This document shows positions 21,953 to 32,413 of a DNA stretch of 64,000 nt, one piece after another. The notes below the pieces were generated by a model, which saw only the letters and a program-made list of their open reading frames with translations, was not told where the DNA came from and made no database searches. Position 1 is the first letter of the stretch, and the number at the start of each line of letters is the position of its first letter. The position numbers and the translations under genes are program-made. Source of the DNA: Tenrec ecaudatus (taxonomy: Eukaryota; Chordata; Mammalia; Afrosoricida; Tenrecidae); the NCBI RefSeq assembly GCF_050624435.1, contig NC_134530.1:145182721-145246720 (forward strand). Direction: 5' to 3'.

Positions 21953-22345
21953 TGCAGTAGACTTGGTTCTAACTCACAGGTACAGCAGAATGAAGCACGG
22001 CTCGGTCCTGCAGCGGCCCAACAGTTGTTGGTTTGTTGGAGCCCGTTGTTGCAGCCACTGGACCCCTGCATCTCACTGAGGGTCTTTCTCTTTTCTCTCA
22101 CCCTCTGCTTCACCAAGCACGATGTCCTTCTCCAGGGACTGGTTTCTCCTCACAACAAGTCCAACGTACGTGAGACAAAGTCTCTCCAACCTTACTTCTA
22201 AAGAGCATTCTGGCTGTGTTTCTTTCAAGGCAGATTTGTTTATTCTTTTGTCAGTCCATGGGACTGTCAGTATTCTTCACCAGCACTGCCATTCAAATGC
22301 GTCAGTTCTTCTCTGTCTTCCTCATTCATTCTCCAGTCTCTCCTA
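21953..22345 (-). mobile_element. RTE-class LINE fragment, antisense, head-on with the preceding one
   Basis: 'GAGCCCGTTGTTGCAGCCAC', 'ACCAAGCACGATGTCCTTCT', 'GGGACTGGTTTCTCCTCACA', 'AGAGCATTCTGGCTGTGTTT'. It lies tail to tail with the sense copy at 21515-21952, so a short inverted pair is formed around 21950. Confidence 0.75.
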
Positions 22346-22620
22346 AACATGTTCTGAACACACAGCATGGACTCGTAGTCAAGCGCTAGCTCTAGTCGGG
22401 AGCTCTGTCTTGAACTCTAAGCTTTATATTTAACTTACTAACTTTTATTTCCATCTGTACTTTCCATAACCCATTCCATTCAAGTCAATTCCTACACATC
22501 ACAGGGCTTCTTGGAACCCATTTTTGCTGGAGTGATTTTGATGTGACCTTAAGCATAGAGAAACATAAATCAAACACAGCTTTTACTGAAGTTGATGGTT
22601 TTGATTGTACATGTAACTCT

Positions 22621-22621
22621 G

Positions 22622-22647
<26 letters not shown>
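22621..22647. repeat. (TG)n microsatellite
   Basis: About 13 TG units. Confidence 0.9.
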
Positions 22648-22652
<5 letters not shown>

Positions 22653-22759
22653 CACATTTTGTTCTTTCTGGTCCTAATATGCCGACATCAGGGTTTAGCC
22701 CCTACTGTGCCCTCTGCTTGAACATTCTCTCCAGATTTGCACGGACGTTGCCTTTGAAT

Positions 22760-22960
22760 TTCACTCTTGGTTGGCTCCACCACTTCTTGGCTTCATGACC
22801 TTGGAAAAATGACTCAGCCTTGTTGTGCCCCAGTTTCCTCATCTGTGAATTAGGAATGCTAATTGACTTACATCAAAGACCAATTATGAGGTTTAAATGC
22901 ATTAACAGTTGCTTTTAAAAACCTATAACTGACACACAGCAAACACTACTTACTGGGAAC
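22760..22960 (+). repeat. MIR SINE
   Basis: 'CACTTCTTGGCTTCATGACC', 'ttggaaaaatgactcagcc', 'CCCCAGTTTCCTCATCTGTG' and 'attatgaggtttaaatgcat' are the MIR core and 3' end in sense. It is the best-preserved MIR in the window. Confidence 0.8.
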
Positions 22961-22984
22961 AGTCATGGAACAATCCTTGAGCCC

Positions 22985-23150
22985 TTAGCTGCTCAATGAA
23001 GGGTCAGTAGTTAGGACCCAACAGCTGCTCCATCATGTGGTCGTCTGCTCCCCCAAAGATTACTGCCTAGGACACCCAAGCGGAAAGCTCTACTCTGGCA
23101 TGTAGGTTCGCCATGAATTGGAATCAACCCAATGGCACTGGATTTTGAGT
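22985..23150 (+). mobile_element. AfroSINE, sense
   Basis: 'CCAACAGCTGCTCCATCATG', 'gtctgctcccccaaagatta', 'GGTTCGCCATGAATTGGAAT' and 'caacccaatggcactgg'. Confidence 0.75.
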
Positions 23151-23159
23151 AATACAACA

Positions 23160-23352
23160 GTGAAGTGTTAGGCTGCTAACTGAAAGGTTGGGGGTTCAAA
23201 CTCACCCAGTGGCTCTTGTGGAGAAAGAACTTGTGCTCTATTAACCTGTCCATGTTAGAGCCTACAGAACTCTGTAGGGGCGCTTCTACTTTGTCGCAGG
23301 GTTGCTGTAAGTCAAAACAGACTCGATGACACGCAATAGCAACAACAATACC
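23160..23352 (+). mobile_element. AfroSINE, sense, adjacent to another copy
   Basis: 'TGAAGTGTTAGGCTGCTAAC', 'tgaaaggttgggggttcaaa', 'GGGTTGCTGTAAGTCAAAAC' and 'agactcgatgacacgcaa'. Directly follows the copy at 22985-23150 in the same orientation. Confidence 0.8.
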
Positions 23353-24074
23353 AGTCAAGTGCTTGCTCAGAAAGTCCCTCCAGGCCTCCTCTCTAACCCA
23401 TTCCAAGCGTCCACATCCCACATAGCAGTCACAGAACATTGACATGCCTGGTTTGTTTTTGGTTTTTTTCCTCATGGCACTTGCCATTTGCAGAATCATT
23501 TATCTGAGAGCTGCTGGCCTGTCCCACCAGATTGTAAGCCTCGGGGCAACAAAGCCCTTGTCCACATTGCTCCTTCCAGACCCGCCCTCCCATCTCTCAG
23601 TGGCACGGGGCCTCATCTCTAGTCCCCAGAAACATCAGTCAAATTCAAATCCTTATTTTCCTAGCATAGTGGCTTTTGCCTAGATCTGTAGTCTCCCGGG
23701 GCTAGATTTCCTCCACTAAAAAGCGGTCCTCGTATCTACACCTCTCAGGGCTGGTGTTGGCAGCACATCCCAGGATGCTAATGTTGGTCATCTTTGGGCA
23801 ATGGGATTACAGGGGATTTAATTTTCCATTTTGCTCCTGAATATTGCTTTTTAAAAATCAAGAGCATGGATTTCTTTTGTAATTAACATGGCTAAAATTA
23901 ATGAATATTTGTCAAGGACTTAACATAGCATCTGATCCAAGTAAGTGTTTAATAAACACTCATTGTCAGTAATATTCAGGCTTTCCATAGACATGAAGGA
24001 GCATCCTCCCCTTGTGGACTACAGCGCCTCATAGCTCAGTCTGGGGGCTGGTGCTTAATCATTCAACCAGAACA
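23353..24074. other. Unassigned sequence
   Basis: 'GAATCATTTATCTGAGAGCT' and 'cagattgtaagcctcggggc' suggest an L2 3' remnant near 23490-23560; otherwise nothing recognised. Confidence 0.35.
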
Positions 24075-24230
24075 AAACGAGTGTAAACCAGTTGCTAGTG
24101 CTGCCCATCTCGACTCACGGTGACTCCCTGTGCTTCTGAAAAGAACTGTACTCCATTGGGATTTTAATCACAAACCGATTGCCGTGTCTCTGCTGCATGC
24201 CTCCTGGTGAATTTGGACTGTCAAGCTTTT
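24075..24230 (-). mobile_element. AfroSINE, antisense, diverged
   Basis: 'GTGCTGCCCATCTCGACTCA', 'cggtgactccctgtgcttct' and 'gaactgtactccattgg' with 'cacaaaccgattgccg' following. Tail-end identity is moderate. Confidence 0.55.
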
Positions 24231-24298
24231 GTCTGTTATTGTCCTGTCTGTACCAGGGACCCTTTATTCACTGTTGGACCCCAGTGATTATCCTTGAG

Positions 24299-24318
24299 GC
24301 CCCCCCCGCCCCCCCCCA
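24299..24318. repeat. C-rich tract
   Basis: Two long C runs separated by a single G. On the minus strand this is a G-run that could fold into a quadruplex; no function is shown by that. Confidence 0.9.
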
Positions 24319-24329
24319 ACTTCCCCTGT

Positions 24330-25300
24330 CCTGAAGGCGACTGAGAGCTCAGCATGGAGGGAGAAGACGCTGCTGGCTGAGAAGCTGTTCTCTTTCAGAT
24401 TTGCTCATCCTCGCCCGGTGGAGCCCAGGAACACCTCCTGTTTTGGGGTGGATGAGCTTTTCCACAATGCTTAGTATGCAGCCCACGCTGGGCAGGCTGC
24501 AGCAAATATTCACACGGAGACACCCATTGTTCAGTGCCCCCTCCCTCTCCACCCCCAAGTCATTTTCAGCGACAGGCAGGAGAGAGATTGTGCCCAGCTG
24601 CTGGAATCTAATCAGGAGCAAATCCGCACAGCCCTGGGAGATGGGGCTGATACAGAGCCACGATTCCTCAGCCAGTGAATTTCCAGTGCCAAAAGTGGGC
24701 TTGCGCACCCCTCCCCGCGTGGAGGATGAACCACATGCTTGCTCATCAGGGGCTGGGGGAGAGGAAGGGGCATCCCGGGCACAGGGTTGCAGAAGCCAGG
24801 GAGCAGGGGAGAGGGAGTCCTAGTATTTCACGGGGACCCTAGGGCAGCTCCTGTTCTTGTCAGCCCAGTCAGTTCCAGGCAGGGTTTCTGGGTCCTAAGG
24901 ACCTGTTTTCCCTTTGGCTCCCTCAGACTCTCTGCAATGGTGACTTTGAAGATTCGCTTGAAGTAGCTTGAAAATCATTGTGTTTGTTTCCAAAGGGAAT
25001 CCTGGCCTCTCAGAGCAATGCAAGGGTTCCAGGGCTTTCTCAGAAATGGACAGCGTCTTAGAAAAGACAGGCTCAGGAGACTGCAGTATAAATGACTTCA
25101 TGATGGGGAGAGAGATTTGCAGACTAAAACCGATGCTGCTTACACAATATGCCGGGTGTAATTGTAACCTTGCTGCATTGTACGTGTGGAAAATGTTGAA
25201 ATGGCCAGTGTCTTGTGTGTAGGGTAAAACAAAACAAGACAACAAATAAAGCCGTGTTATTTAAAAACTCCAGAGTACAGATGCCACTTGGCTTTTTAGT
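24330..25300. other. Unique sequence, candidate non-coding conservation
   Basis: No recognised repeat over nearly 1 kb in a window where repeats are dense. The blocks 24570-24680 and 25040-25240 are the most likely to be constrained, judged only by absence of repeats and varied, non-simple composition. 'AACAAATAAAGCC' near 25240 holds an AATAAA motif, without other evidence for a transcript end. Confidence 0.3.
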
Positions 25301-25894
25301 GCCTCCAGCCTGACATTCCTGAACTCAGCCAGGGACTGACTGCAGGGCAGGTCCATAGTTCCTGGCACTTTCATCCCAATTAAAGAAGACCTGCAATAGG
25401 TAGAGATGGATGTCACTACAGGGGGCGGATTACCCAATAGGCAAGGTAAACGCTGCTTCCTTACTAATCTGCATGGAGCAATCGCACCTGTCCTTACAGA
25501 TTAGTAAACAAGCACAAATAAGGCCATGCTTACCTTGATGACCGAGTACTTCAGTTCTGTTGGGGATTATAAATTTGTAAGGAACCCTTGACTCTGTAGG
25601 AAGGTGCTGTGAGGTTGGCGGAGAGACAGATAGATGCCAGTCATACCTAGAAGCAGAATCGCTGATGTGGTGGGGGGAAGTGGAATTTCTCATGATAGAT
25701 GAGTAGCACACATAAGCCAGTGGTTATCTTGCTTATTGGGTAAGTCGACCCTGGAATCCAGACTTCACTGAGGGGAAAGCCCAGGGAGGTCTTCATTCCA
25801 TAGCAGCCCTGTGGTTCATTCGTTCATCCATGCATCAAACAAAACGGGGTTTTAAGTGGCTGCTGCTTGCAGCATGTCCTGCAGAAGGCAGCAA
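25301..25894. other. Unassigned sequence
   Basis: No repeat family or gene recognised. Confidence 0.45.
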
Positions 25895-26070
25895 GACTAG
25901 TGTATAAGCACAAACCGTGGGGCACACAGGTTCAAAGCTTGCCTCCACCCTGATCAGCTGTGGGTCCATGGGCAAGTCTGTGCTGCAGGTGACTACAGGT
26001 GACAGCAGGCTTGGAATCTGCCCCGGGTGGTGTATGCGAGGAGAAACTCGATGTTTATTGTTTAGCATAA
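25895..26070 (+). repeat. MIR SINE
   Basis: 'GGGGCACACAGGTTCAAAGC', 'ttgcctccaccctgatcagc' and 'tgtgggtccatgggcaagtc' fit the tRNA-like head and core of MIR. Confidence 0.6.
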
Positions 26071-26159
26071 TGTTTGGTGTGTCCTAAACAATCCACCACC
26101 TGGCAGTCCGCTTGTCTTCCCGTGGTGGCTTTTGTGCGCTCTGCTGCTGGAAGTTATGC

Positions 26160-26440
26160 CCCTGATGTTTTAAAATATCAACGGTCCGGTTTTAGCAGAG
26201 CTTCCAGACTGAAGCGAGTCTGGTTTTGGAAGAAAGCCTTGACTATCTACTTCCAAAATCTAGTCCTCTCAAACCCTAGAGAGCTCAGCGGGGTCTGCAT
26301 GAAATAGGAGGCAGGAAGATGAACCCCTGGGCTGGTGGACCTGCCCATGTTTTATTCTGGGCTGCAAGAGGGAGTCATGAGTTGGGTCCAGTGTGATGGC
26401 AACCAACAGCAACCACAGACCCTCTGTAGGTGGGGCTATC
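26160..26440 (+). mobile_element. tRNA-derived SINE, second afrotherian type, 3' half
   Basis: 'AGCAGAGCTTCCAGACTGAA', 'GGAAGAAAGCCTTGACTATC', 'tacttccaaaatctagtcct' then 'GGCTGGTGGACCTGCCCATG' and 'catgagttgggtccagtgtg'. The tRNA-like head is missing or eroded. Confidence 0.65.
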
Positions 26441-26699
26441 ATCATTGCTTCCACAGAGGACAGAGAGAAGTTAAGCTCACGGTCAATGGCCTCAAGAGGT
26501 TGGAAAGTGCACAGCTGCAGACTTGGCCCAGAGCATGAGCCAGGTGATCTTCCTGAGGTCATGGCTGCCTCCTGACAACCATGAGCTATTGCTGGTGGGG
26601 GCTTGGCTGTGATTTAGACCTGGTGGCCTAGCCATCATGCTACTGGCTGCTCACGATCCAACATATCCGGTAATATTTGTTTTCTGCCACTTCCTGCGA

Positions 26700-27065
26700 T
26701 TTCCCCTAAAACTTCCTCCTCTCGCTCAGTCTCGCGCCAAATAAAAAATGAACCACCTGAAGCTGAGGTTGAGAAATAGCCCAATCATTGTTGTTCGAAA
26801 ACAAATTCCCTTGTTGATGCCACGTCTTGGTGAATGATTCTCCTTCACCATGGGGCCTTCTTGGAGCAGAGATAAATGAGCCAATCTGGCTCACCAGGGC
26901 TCATCTTGTGTCTGAGCCAAATTACTGTGGGAAATCCTGAATTATAATTTGTTTGTGTGATCATTAATTTATCTAATCATAAATTCCTCAGAAGAGGAAA
27001 TATTAACCAACCCATTACATTTAATGTGCAGCTCTTTAAAAAGTGATGGCCAATAATTCAACTGA
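26700..27065. other. Unique AT-rich block, candidate conserved non-coding element
   Basis: No repeat signature. It holds several homeodomain-type core sites: 'TGATCATTAATTTATCTAAT' and 'GAATTATAATTTG' cluster in 26935-27000, with 'CCAATCATTG' near 26780 and 'GCCAATAATTC' near 27050. Clusters like this are common in developmental enhancers but also occur by chance in AT-rich DNA. Confidence 0.3.
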
Positions 27066-27087
27066 GATGCTCCTGAAAGTCACAACA

Positions 27088-27126
27088 ATGATGATGATGA
27101 TTGATGATGAAGATGATGATGATGAG
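27088..27126. repeat. (ATG)n / (GAT)n microsatellite
   Basis: Imperfect run of about 12 ATG/GAT units. Confidence 0.85.
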
Positions 27127-27127
27127 G

Positions 27128-27220
27128 ATAGCCAACTTTTAGTGAGTGCCCCCTCCGTGCCACATATGTGTATTTAATCAGCTCATCACCCCTGTGCAGT
27201 AGGTTCTGTTATTACTCCTT
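27128..27220 (-). repeat. MIR SINE fragment
   Basis: 'CCAACTTTTAGTGAGTGCCC', 'ccgtgccacatatgtgtatt' and 'GTAGGTTCTGTTATTACTCC' match the antisense of the MIR 3' end. Confidence 0.6.
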
Positions 27221-27691
27221 TTTAACTTTCTGTTGTCGTTTGGGTGAAAGTCTAGAGAAAATTGGTCTTCCAGTCAACGGTTCATACGCACTCTGTTTTG
27301 TGGCATTGATGGGAATCGCACACTGCAATAGCACTCTTCCTCCCCGAGCCTGTCATTTCCACTTGCTCTTCTTTCCTGGTCCCTCCCTTCCTGCCTTTGA
27401 CAGCACGGTCGCTGGCAAATGTGGCCACCCTCCACGCTGCCCCATCCCTCTTGTGTTAGTTGGTAGTTCAAAGGAGGGCCTATTTCCAAAGTGTAATCCA
27501 CAGTAAAGGCCTATCTACTGTTAACTAAAAGTTAAGCACAGGACTGAGTTGAGTTCCAGGCCTGAAGGGTACCTAAGGGCCACAGTCTCAGAGGATCCTC
27601 TAGTCTCTGTCTGACCAGTAGGCAGGTTTTCTTGTTTGTTTTCCCCTAGAAAATGGTATTTTGAGTTTTGTTGCACATTTTTATCTGACTC
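27221..27691. other. Unassigned sequence
   Basis: A 112-codon frame at 27168-27506 starts in the MIR and has no domain. Nothing else recognised. Confidence 0.45.
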
Positions 27692-28201
27692 TGTTGAGGT
27701 AGTTAGTTTATTGTGCCAACCTAGCCGATAAACAAACACATGTGAGGTTAATTGAAGGGCGGAGGGACAAATGGCCTTTTGAGTTCTTGGGTCTCTTGCT
27801 TTGTGATGGTCAGACCAGGGTGCAGCTGCCTTAGCCAGTTCTCTGCTTCAGCTGGCAAGACTCACTTCCTACAAGACATCCCTGAGGAGAAGCTTCATGG
27901 ACCTACCCTGATGCAGCCCTGGGTGCTGGAGCACCCATGTGGAGACCCCTGCCAGTGCTGAGATGCTTACACATTCACTGACTCGGCTTTCCTCCTGCAG
28001 TTGGCGTCATTGTGTGTGTTTTGTGAGATGGAGGAGGACTTTGTGGATTGGTGTTGGACATATGGGTTGATGTTGAACTTGTGGATGTGGGCAGCACTGG
28101 GCTGGGATGTTTTCTTGATGTGCACTTAACCTTTATATAAAACTCTCTCTTACACATGAGTTTCTGTGGATTTGTTTCCCTAATATCCCCAGCCTAAAAC
28201 A
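27692..28201 (-). mobile_element. Solo LTR of the ERVL-like family
   Basis: Plus strand starts TGTTGAGGTAGTTAG and ends ...GCCTAAAACA. Internal landmarks include 'GGTCAGACCAGGGTGCAGCT', 'GCCAGTGCTGAGATGCTTAC', 'GGGCTGGGATGTTTTCTTGA' and 'ACCTTTATATAAAACTCTCT'. It is closest to the copy at 50254. Flanks GACTC and TCTAC do not make a convincing duplication. No retroviral coding sequence adjoins. Confidence 0.75.
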
Positions 28202-28419
28202 TCTACCCTCCTATCCTTTTCAGGGAAATATGGTGAAACACCATTCAGTTCTCATCTCAGGATTGGGAGGCTGGAGTCTATGTGGCCCATTCATTCTTTG
28301 GACTAATTCTTTCAATGTGTCTTTGATTTCTTTACTTGTCTTCGCTCTGAACAGGAAGAGTCAATAATCACATCATCTGAGCTTTGAAGGCCCCAGTTGT
28401 TACTCAGGAGATGCTGTTA
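28202..28419. other. Unassigned sequence
   Basis: Nothing recognised. Confidence 0.4.
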
Positions 28420-28560
28420 TTATCCCACTTTACAGATGAAGACGTTGGGGAATAGAGAAGTTAAGAGACTTGGCCAAGGTGCGCAGTGAGCATGCGGTAG
28501 GACCAGTATTTAACTCAGCAGCTTAGATCTAGAGTTGATGCTCTGAGCTTCTTAGATTCT
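28420..28560 (-). repeat. MIR SINE, antisense
   Basis: 'CCCACTTTACAGATGAAGAC', 'agttaagagacttggccaag' and 'ggaccagtatttaactcagc' are the MIR core in antisense order. Confidence 0.75.
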
Positions 28561-29531
28561 GACTCATCAGGTGTTTATTGATAATATGTTGATCTTCCAG
28601 GCACCATGATCGGTACAGGGGCCTCAGAGAACAGAATGTAGTTCCTCTTCCTTTTAGGGGTTTGGACTCTGGCTCTGGAGTCATACATGTGCAAGTACAG
28701 AACTTGGATCTGAACTTGAGTTTTCTGGCTCCAGGGTGGGATACTGAATGATGATAGGAACTATTATCATCAAAAAAGGGGAAGGAAGGGCATGGGAGTT
28801 CCAGGAAAACACCGAGGACAGTCAGGCAGGCATCCCTCCAGATTGCTTAGCCATAGTCTACCCACCCCCCACCGAATCCTACCAACCCCCCCCCATTCCT
28901 CTTTCCACCCTGTGAGCCCCTCAGAGTAACCACCCAATGAAAAGCCATGCAAACAAGAAATGTTAAGTCAAGAGTTCTGGAGAAAGTCTAGTCTCCCACC
29001 TGGGGGCAAAAATACTTTAGTGCTACATTTCCCTCTTTATATGCTGCTCCTCTGAAAGGGATTTGTGTTTTAATCTGTTCCGTTTCTTCTTTTACCAGAG
29101 GATTACAATCCCCTCTCACTCCCTCTCGAAATCTCCGATTACTCAGAGACGTGATCAGTGACTCGCGGGAAGGAGAACGGGGCCTGCTGCCCCGGTGGTT
29201 GGTGACATCTGGACAGCACCTTCGTCTTCTCTCTGAGAGGCCAGTGAGGTCAAGGCAACTCATGGGCATCTGTCCTACTTGGTGCCTCCTCAGGAGACCC
29301 CTTCCAGCTTCCTCCAGTCACCTGGCCAGGCAAGGGAGAGGCATGAGGGAAGCATCTACGGAGTACCTGGCCTGCCAAGACCTTCTCCGTAGGTCATGAT
29401 TCCTGCCCCAAGAATTGATGAGGTCCAACCTTCAAGATGAATGGCAAGCAGGGGCAATTGCAAGGCAAAAAGTCCTCTCTAGAAACCGACATCAGCTTAG
29501 GACCCACACAACATGCAAATGCTTCCTGCAC
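28561..29531. other. Unassigned sequence with C-rich patch
   Basis: C-runs at 28861-28895 (G-runs on the minus strand). 'CAGGTGTTTATTGATAATAT' with 'ccaggcaccatgatcgg' near 28570-28615 hints at an L2 remnant. No gene recognised. Confidence 0.4.
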
Positions 29532-29731
29532 CCACGGTTCTCAACCTGTGGGTCGCGACCCCTTTGGGGGGTCAAACAAATCGTTCACAGGGGTCGTCTG
29601 ATTCATAACAGTCGCAAAATTATAGTGATGAAGTAGCAATGATAATAATTTTATGGCTGGGGGGGGGGCCTCACCACAACATGAGGAACTGTATGAAAGG
29701 TCCGTGGCATGAAGAAGGTTGAGAACCATTG
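29532..29731 (+). mobile_element. SPIN/URR1-type non-autonomous hAT transposon
   Basis: Left end 'CGGTTCTCAACCTGTGGGTC' then 'GCGACCCCTTTGGGGGGTCA'; interior 'ATTCATAACAGTCGCAAAAT'; right end 'AGAAGGTTGAGAACCATTG'. Terminal inverted repeats are readable by eye. The flanks TCCTGCAC and TCCTAAAA agree only in part, so the 8-bp duplication is uncertain. Confidence 0.85.
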
Positions 29732-30189
29732 TCCTAAAACTTTTCCTGAGTGTCAGACCAAGCTAACTTTTATTCCTACGATTACTTCATTAGGAAGTTC
29801 ATACGTTATCTGACCCTACTAAGACTAGCCAGCCTTTGGTTCAGCCCAGTCTTACCCTTGGACCCAGTGCCTGGTGAGAACTTCTATTTAGAAAGCTCAT
29901 TGTCGATCTAAGTCCAACAAGTCTAGCACCCAATACTGAAAATAAACCAGATGACTTCTCCTTTCTTTTCAGTCCATGTTGTGGAGTTCCACCACGAAGT
30001 CACTGCTTGTATCCTAAATGTCCAGTAATGATCTCACATAGGATATTATCTGTCACCCTCACCATCCCCACTGTGGGACGTGCCCCCATCCCATGTCTGG
30101 ATTTCTACGATCCCTTCCTCCACGACTGTACCCTCTCTGCCTTCATCCTCCATCTGCCCTGTCTCCATCCGGCACAGTGCCACTGAACG
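29732..30189. other. Unassigned sequence
   Basis: Nothing recognised. Confidence 0.4.
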
Positions 30190-30340
30190 TATCTTCTTGA
30201 AGTACTACTATTATCAATTGTGTGCCCGCCCCCTCTTCACAAACACCTGAAAGTCGCCCTTGCCTTCAGAAAGAGGCCCAAACTTCTCCGAATGCCTTCC
30301 AAGACCTCTACAGCCCATTTCCAACCTATTCGCCCACTGG
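30190..30340 (+). repeat. L2 LINE remnant
   Basis: 'GAAAGTCGCCCTTGCCTTCA', 'gaaagaggcccaaacttct' and 'CCTTCCAAGACCTCTACAGC' resemble the 'caggataaagtccaaactcc...ggccctccac' part of L2. Two overlapping open frames here (30220-30605) are attributed to this and to chance. Confidence 0.4.
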
Positions 30341-31142
30341 TGCTTGTTCTCGCAGCGAAGATAATAAATCCACCAGTCACTCATTCCCCACGGAGTCCCT
30401 TCTTGTCAAGAGGAGCAGGATGGATGGCTACAGGGGCATGGAACACTTGGAGGAGACTGCAGGAATACAGGCAGTGTGTGTCCTTCAGGGCCCTCTCCTC
30501 CCCGTGCCTGTTCAGATTCCTCTCTGGCTGTGCGTTATCGAAGGAGCTGGAAGACCAGCCTGTGTATTCTTGTACGTCTTAGCAAAACGTCTGGTGAGCT
30601 CCTGATCCAGGGCTGACAAGTTGGTGCCATCCACAAGGGGCCAAGGCACCCGTCATTGCAGCTGGGACGTGCCCCTCCTGGAGACGGTGCTACCACTTGC
30701 CATTGCCTGGCAGCTCCCCTGCGTCCGTCCGCGCACCAGCCTGCTTGTAATTGAAGACCTCAAACCCCGGTGACCTTCAAAGCTCACCTGGAAAACGACG
30801 GGCTGCTCCCCAGTGCATCTGAGTTCGGCGGCTTCATGAGAAAGAGTCTGTGAAGGCTTAACCAGGAGGCTTGGGCTGGGGGAGAGTGAGGGAGGGGGAC
30901 AGGGAGGAGGCACAGAGGGTCCCCTGACAGCACTGCTCTCCCCACACGATGCAAGGTCTCATTTTGTTTTATACACTATCTCCTGGAGTCCCGGCTCACC
31001 GGATAGCAAATCGTAACAAGAGTGAGGCTGGAGCTGGTAGCGATGGCACCACTTCTGGAATTTCTGTGGGGGAACTTAGGGTGACATTTTGATTGAAAGG
31101 AAGGTTAAGAAGATGTGTTCATACTGAACCTGCACAGAGCAG
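30341..31142. other. Unassigned, GC-rich in part
   Basis: No repeat family or gene recognised. Confidence 0.4.
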
Positions 31143-32035
31143 ATTTTTATTTTTTAAAACTTTAACAGTTTTATTGACATCTAATCCACACATCACACAA
31201 TTCAATAGCTAATACATATTACAAAGAGTTTCGCAATCACTGCCACAATCAATTTTAGTACGTCTTCTTCTTTCCTGTACTCGTGACTACTAGCTCCCCA
31301 TCCCCCCCAACCTCCCCTGCCGTCACCCTAAGCTGCTAAGAATCCCCTTCTGTCTCTATGGATCTACCTATCTTGGATTTCATATAAAGAAAAACACACA
31401 AAGTGGCAACCATAGCAAGATCCCAACGTTAACAAAATAAAACAGAGAAAAACCTCAATTGAAAAGAAAGCAGAAAATAATAAAAACTAGAACAAAACTT
31501 AAATGGGTCAAAGGGGAGATTTTAACCTAACAACATTTGCATGAATCCACTTTCCAAGGTGCTTGATCCGGTAAGCAGCGATTCACTTTTCACTTGATCC
31601 GGTAAGCAGGCGATTCACTTTGCACTTGATCTGGTAAGCAGGCGATTCACTTTGCACTTGATCTGGTAAGCAGGCAATTCACTTTGCACTTGATCTGGTA
31701 AGCAGGTGATTCACTTTCCTGGTCAATTGGCCGAAGGGCTTCCCTGGAGGCTTAATCCACATACAGATCCCACAAATTTTGAGCGTTTACTGTTATCCAT
31801 AGGCTTCTACCAACGGATTATTCAGAATTTCAGCTCAAATACTGCTCCTTTCTCCAGTTGTAGAATTTATTCTTTACAATCCTGGGATCACACAGGCTGG
31901 TTTTCTTCTTGTGTGCGGATTAGTTGACACCTTACTTAGATGGTTGTTTGTTTTAAGGCAAGTCTTTAAGACCCCAGACACTATTCCGGAAATGATTTCT
32001 AAAATTAGATCATTTATTGGAATGCCTTGTGGAGA
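31143..32035 (-). mobile_element. L1 3' UTR, antisense, with internal minisatellite
   Basis: Starts with the reversed 3' end 'AACTTTAACAGTTTTATTGA' and proceeds to 'ATCCTGGGATCACACAGGCT', 'gatggttgtttgttttaagg' and 'AAGTCTTTAAGACCCCAGAC', which parallel 4640-4710 of the first L1 copy. The tandem array at 31562-31717 lies inside. Older than the 3942, 55708 and 58668 copies, by sequence divergence. Confidence 0.6.
31562..31717. repeat. 31-32 bp minisatellite, five units
   Basis: Units at 31562, 31593, 31625, 31657 and 31689. Each begins CTTGATCYGGTAAGCAG and ends in ATTCACTTT plus 3-5 bases. The first unit is 31 bp and the next three 32 bp. Middle units differ by one or two bases only, so expansion seems recent relative to the host L1. 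Confidence 0.9.
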
Positions 32036-32413
32036 CTGGTGGAGAAGATGGCATGATCTTTTATGGATCTCTTAGTTCCCCTTCCCTGCCCTGCTCTGTG
32101 TCACAGGCGCCCACTCATGAAAACAATGTTTCCCAGCTTTCTCCGCTGACTTTGGAGAGAATAAGATGCACTGGTAAGGGAATGGAGAGCAAGAGGATTG
32201 GGGGAGCCAGGTGCTTATCCCCTTGCTCTCCGTTCTGTCTGAGCTTCACTTCCGTGGCCCCTGTCCCACTGGGCTGCTCTTCCACAGTTCCAGCTCCTAC
32301 AGAATGGCCTGCACTGGGTTGGGCCACGTCCCGCTTCTTTCGTCCCAGTCCTGGACCTGGTAATGGAATTTTGTAGTCAGAGTTGATTCTCACGTCCATT
32401 TGTTCTCTTCATT
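32036..32413. other. Unassigned sequence
   Basis: A 119-codon plus frame and a 94-codon minus frame overlap here; neither has a recognisable domain. Confidence 0.4.

Noticed and set aside
21658..22201. Frames of 152 and 140 codons on opposite strands
   Set aside because: Both lie across the paired RTE fragments and do not follow the RTE reading frame throughout.
25235..25265. Polyadenylation signal AATAAA as a gene end
   Set aside because: Single motif without a coding exon, GT-rich downstream element or transcript evidence.
27687..28206. 5-bp duplication around the LTR at 27692
   Set aside because: GACTC and TCTAC do not agree.
31562..31717. CRISPR-like regular repeats
   Set aside because: Units are directly adjacent without spacers, and the DNA is mammalian; it is a minisatellite.
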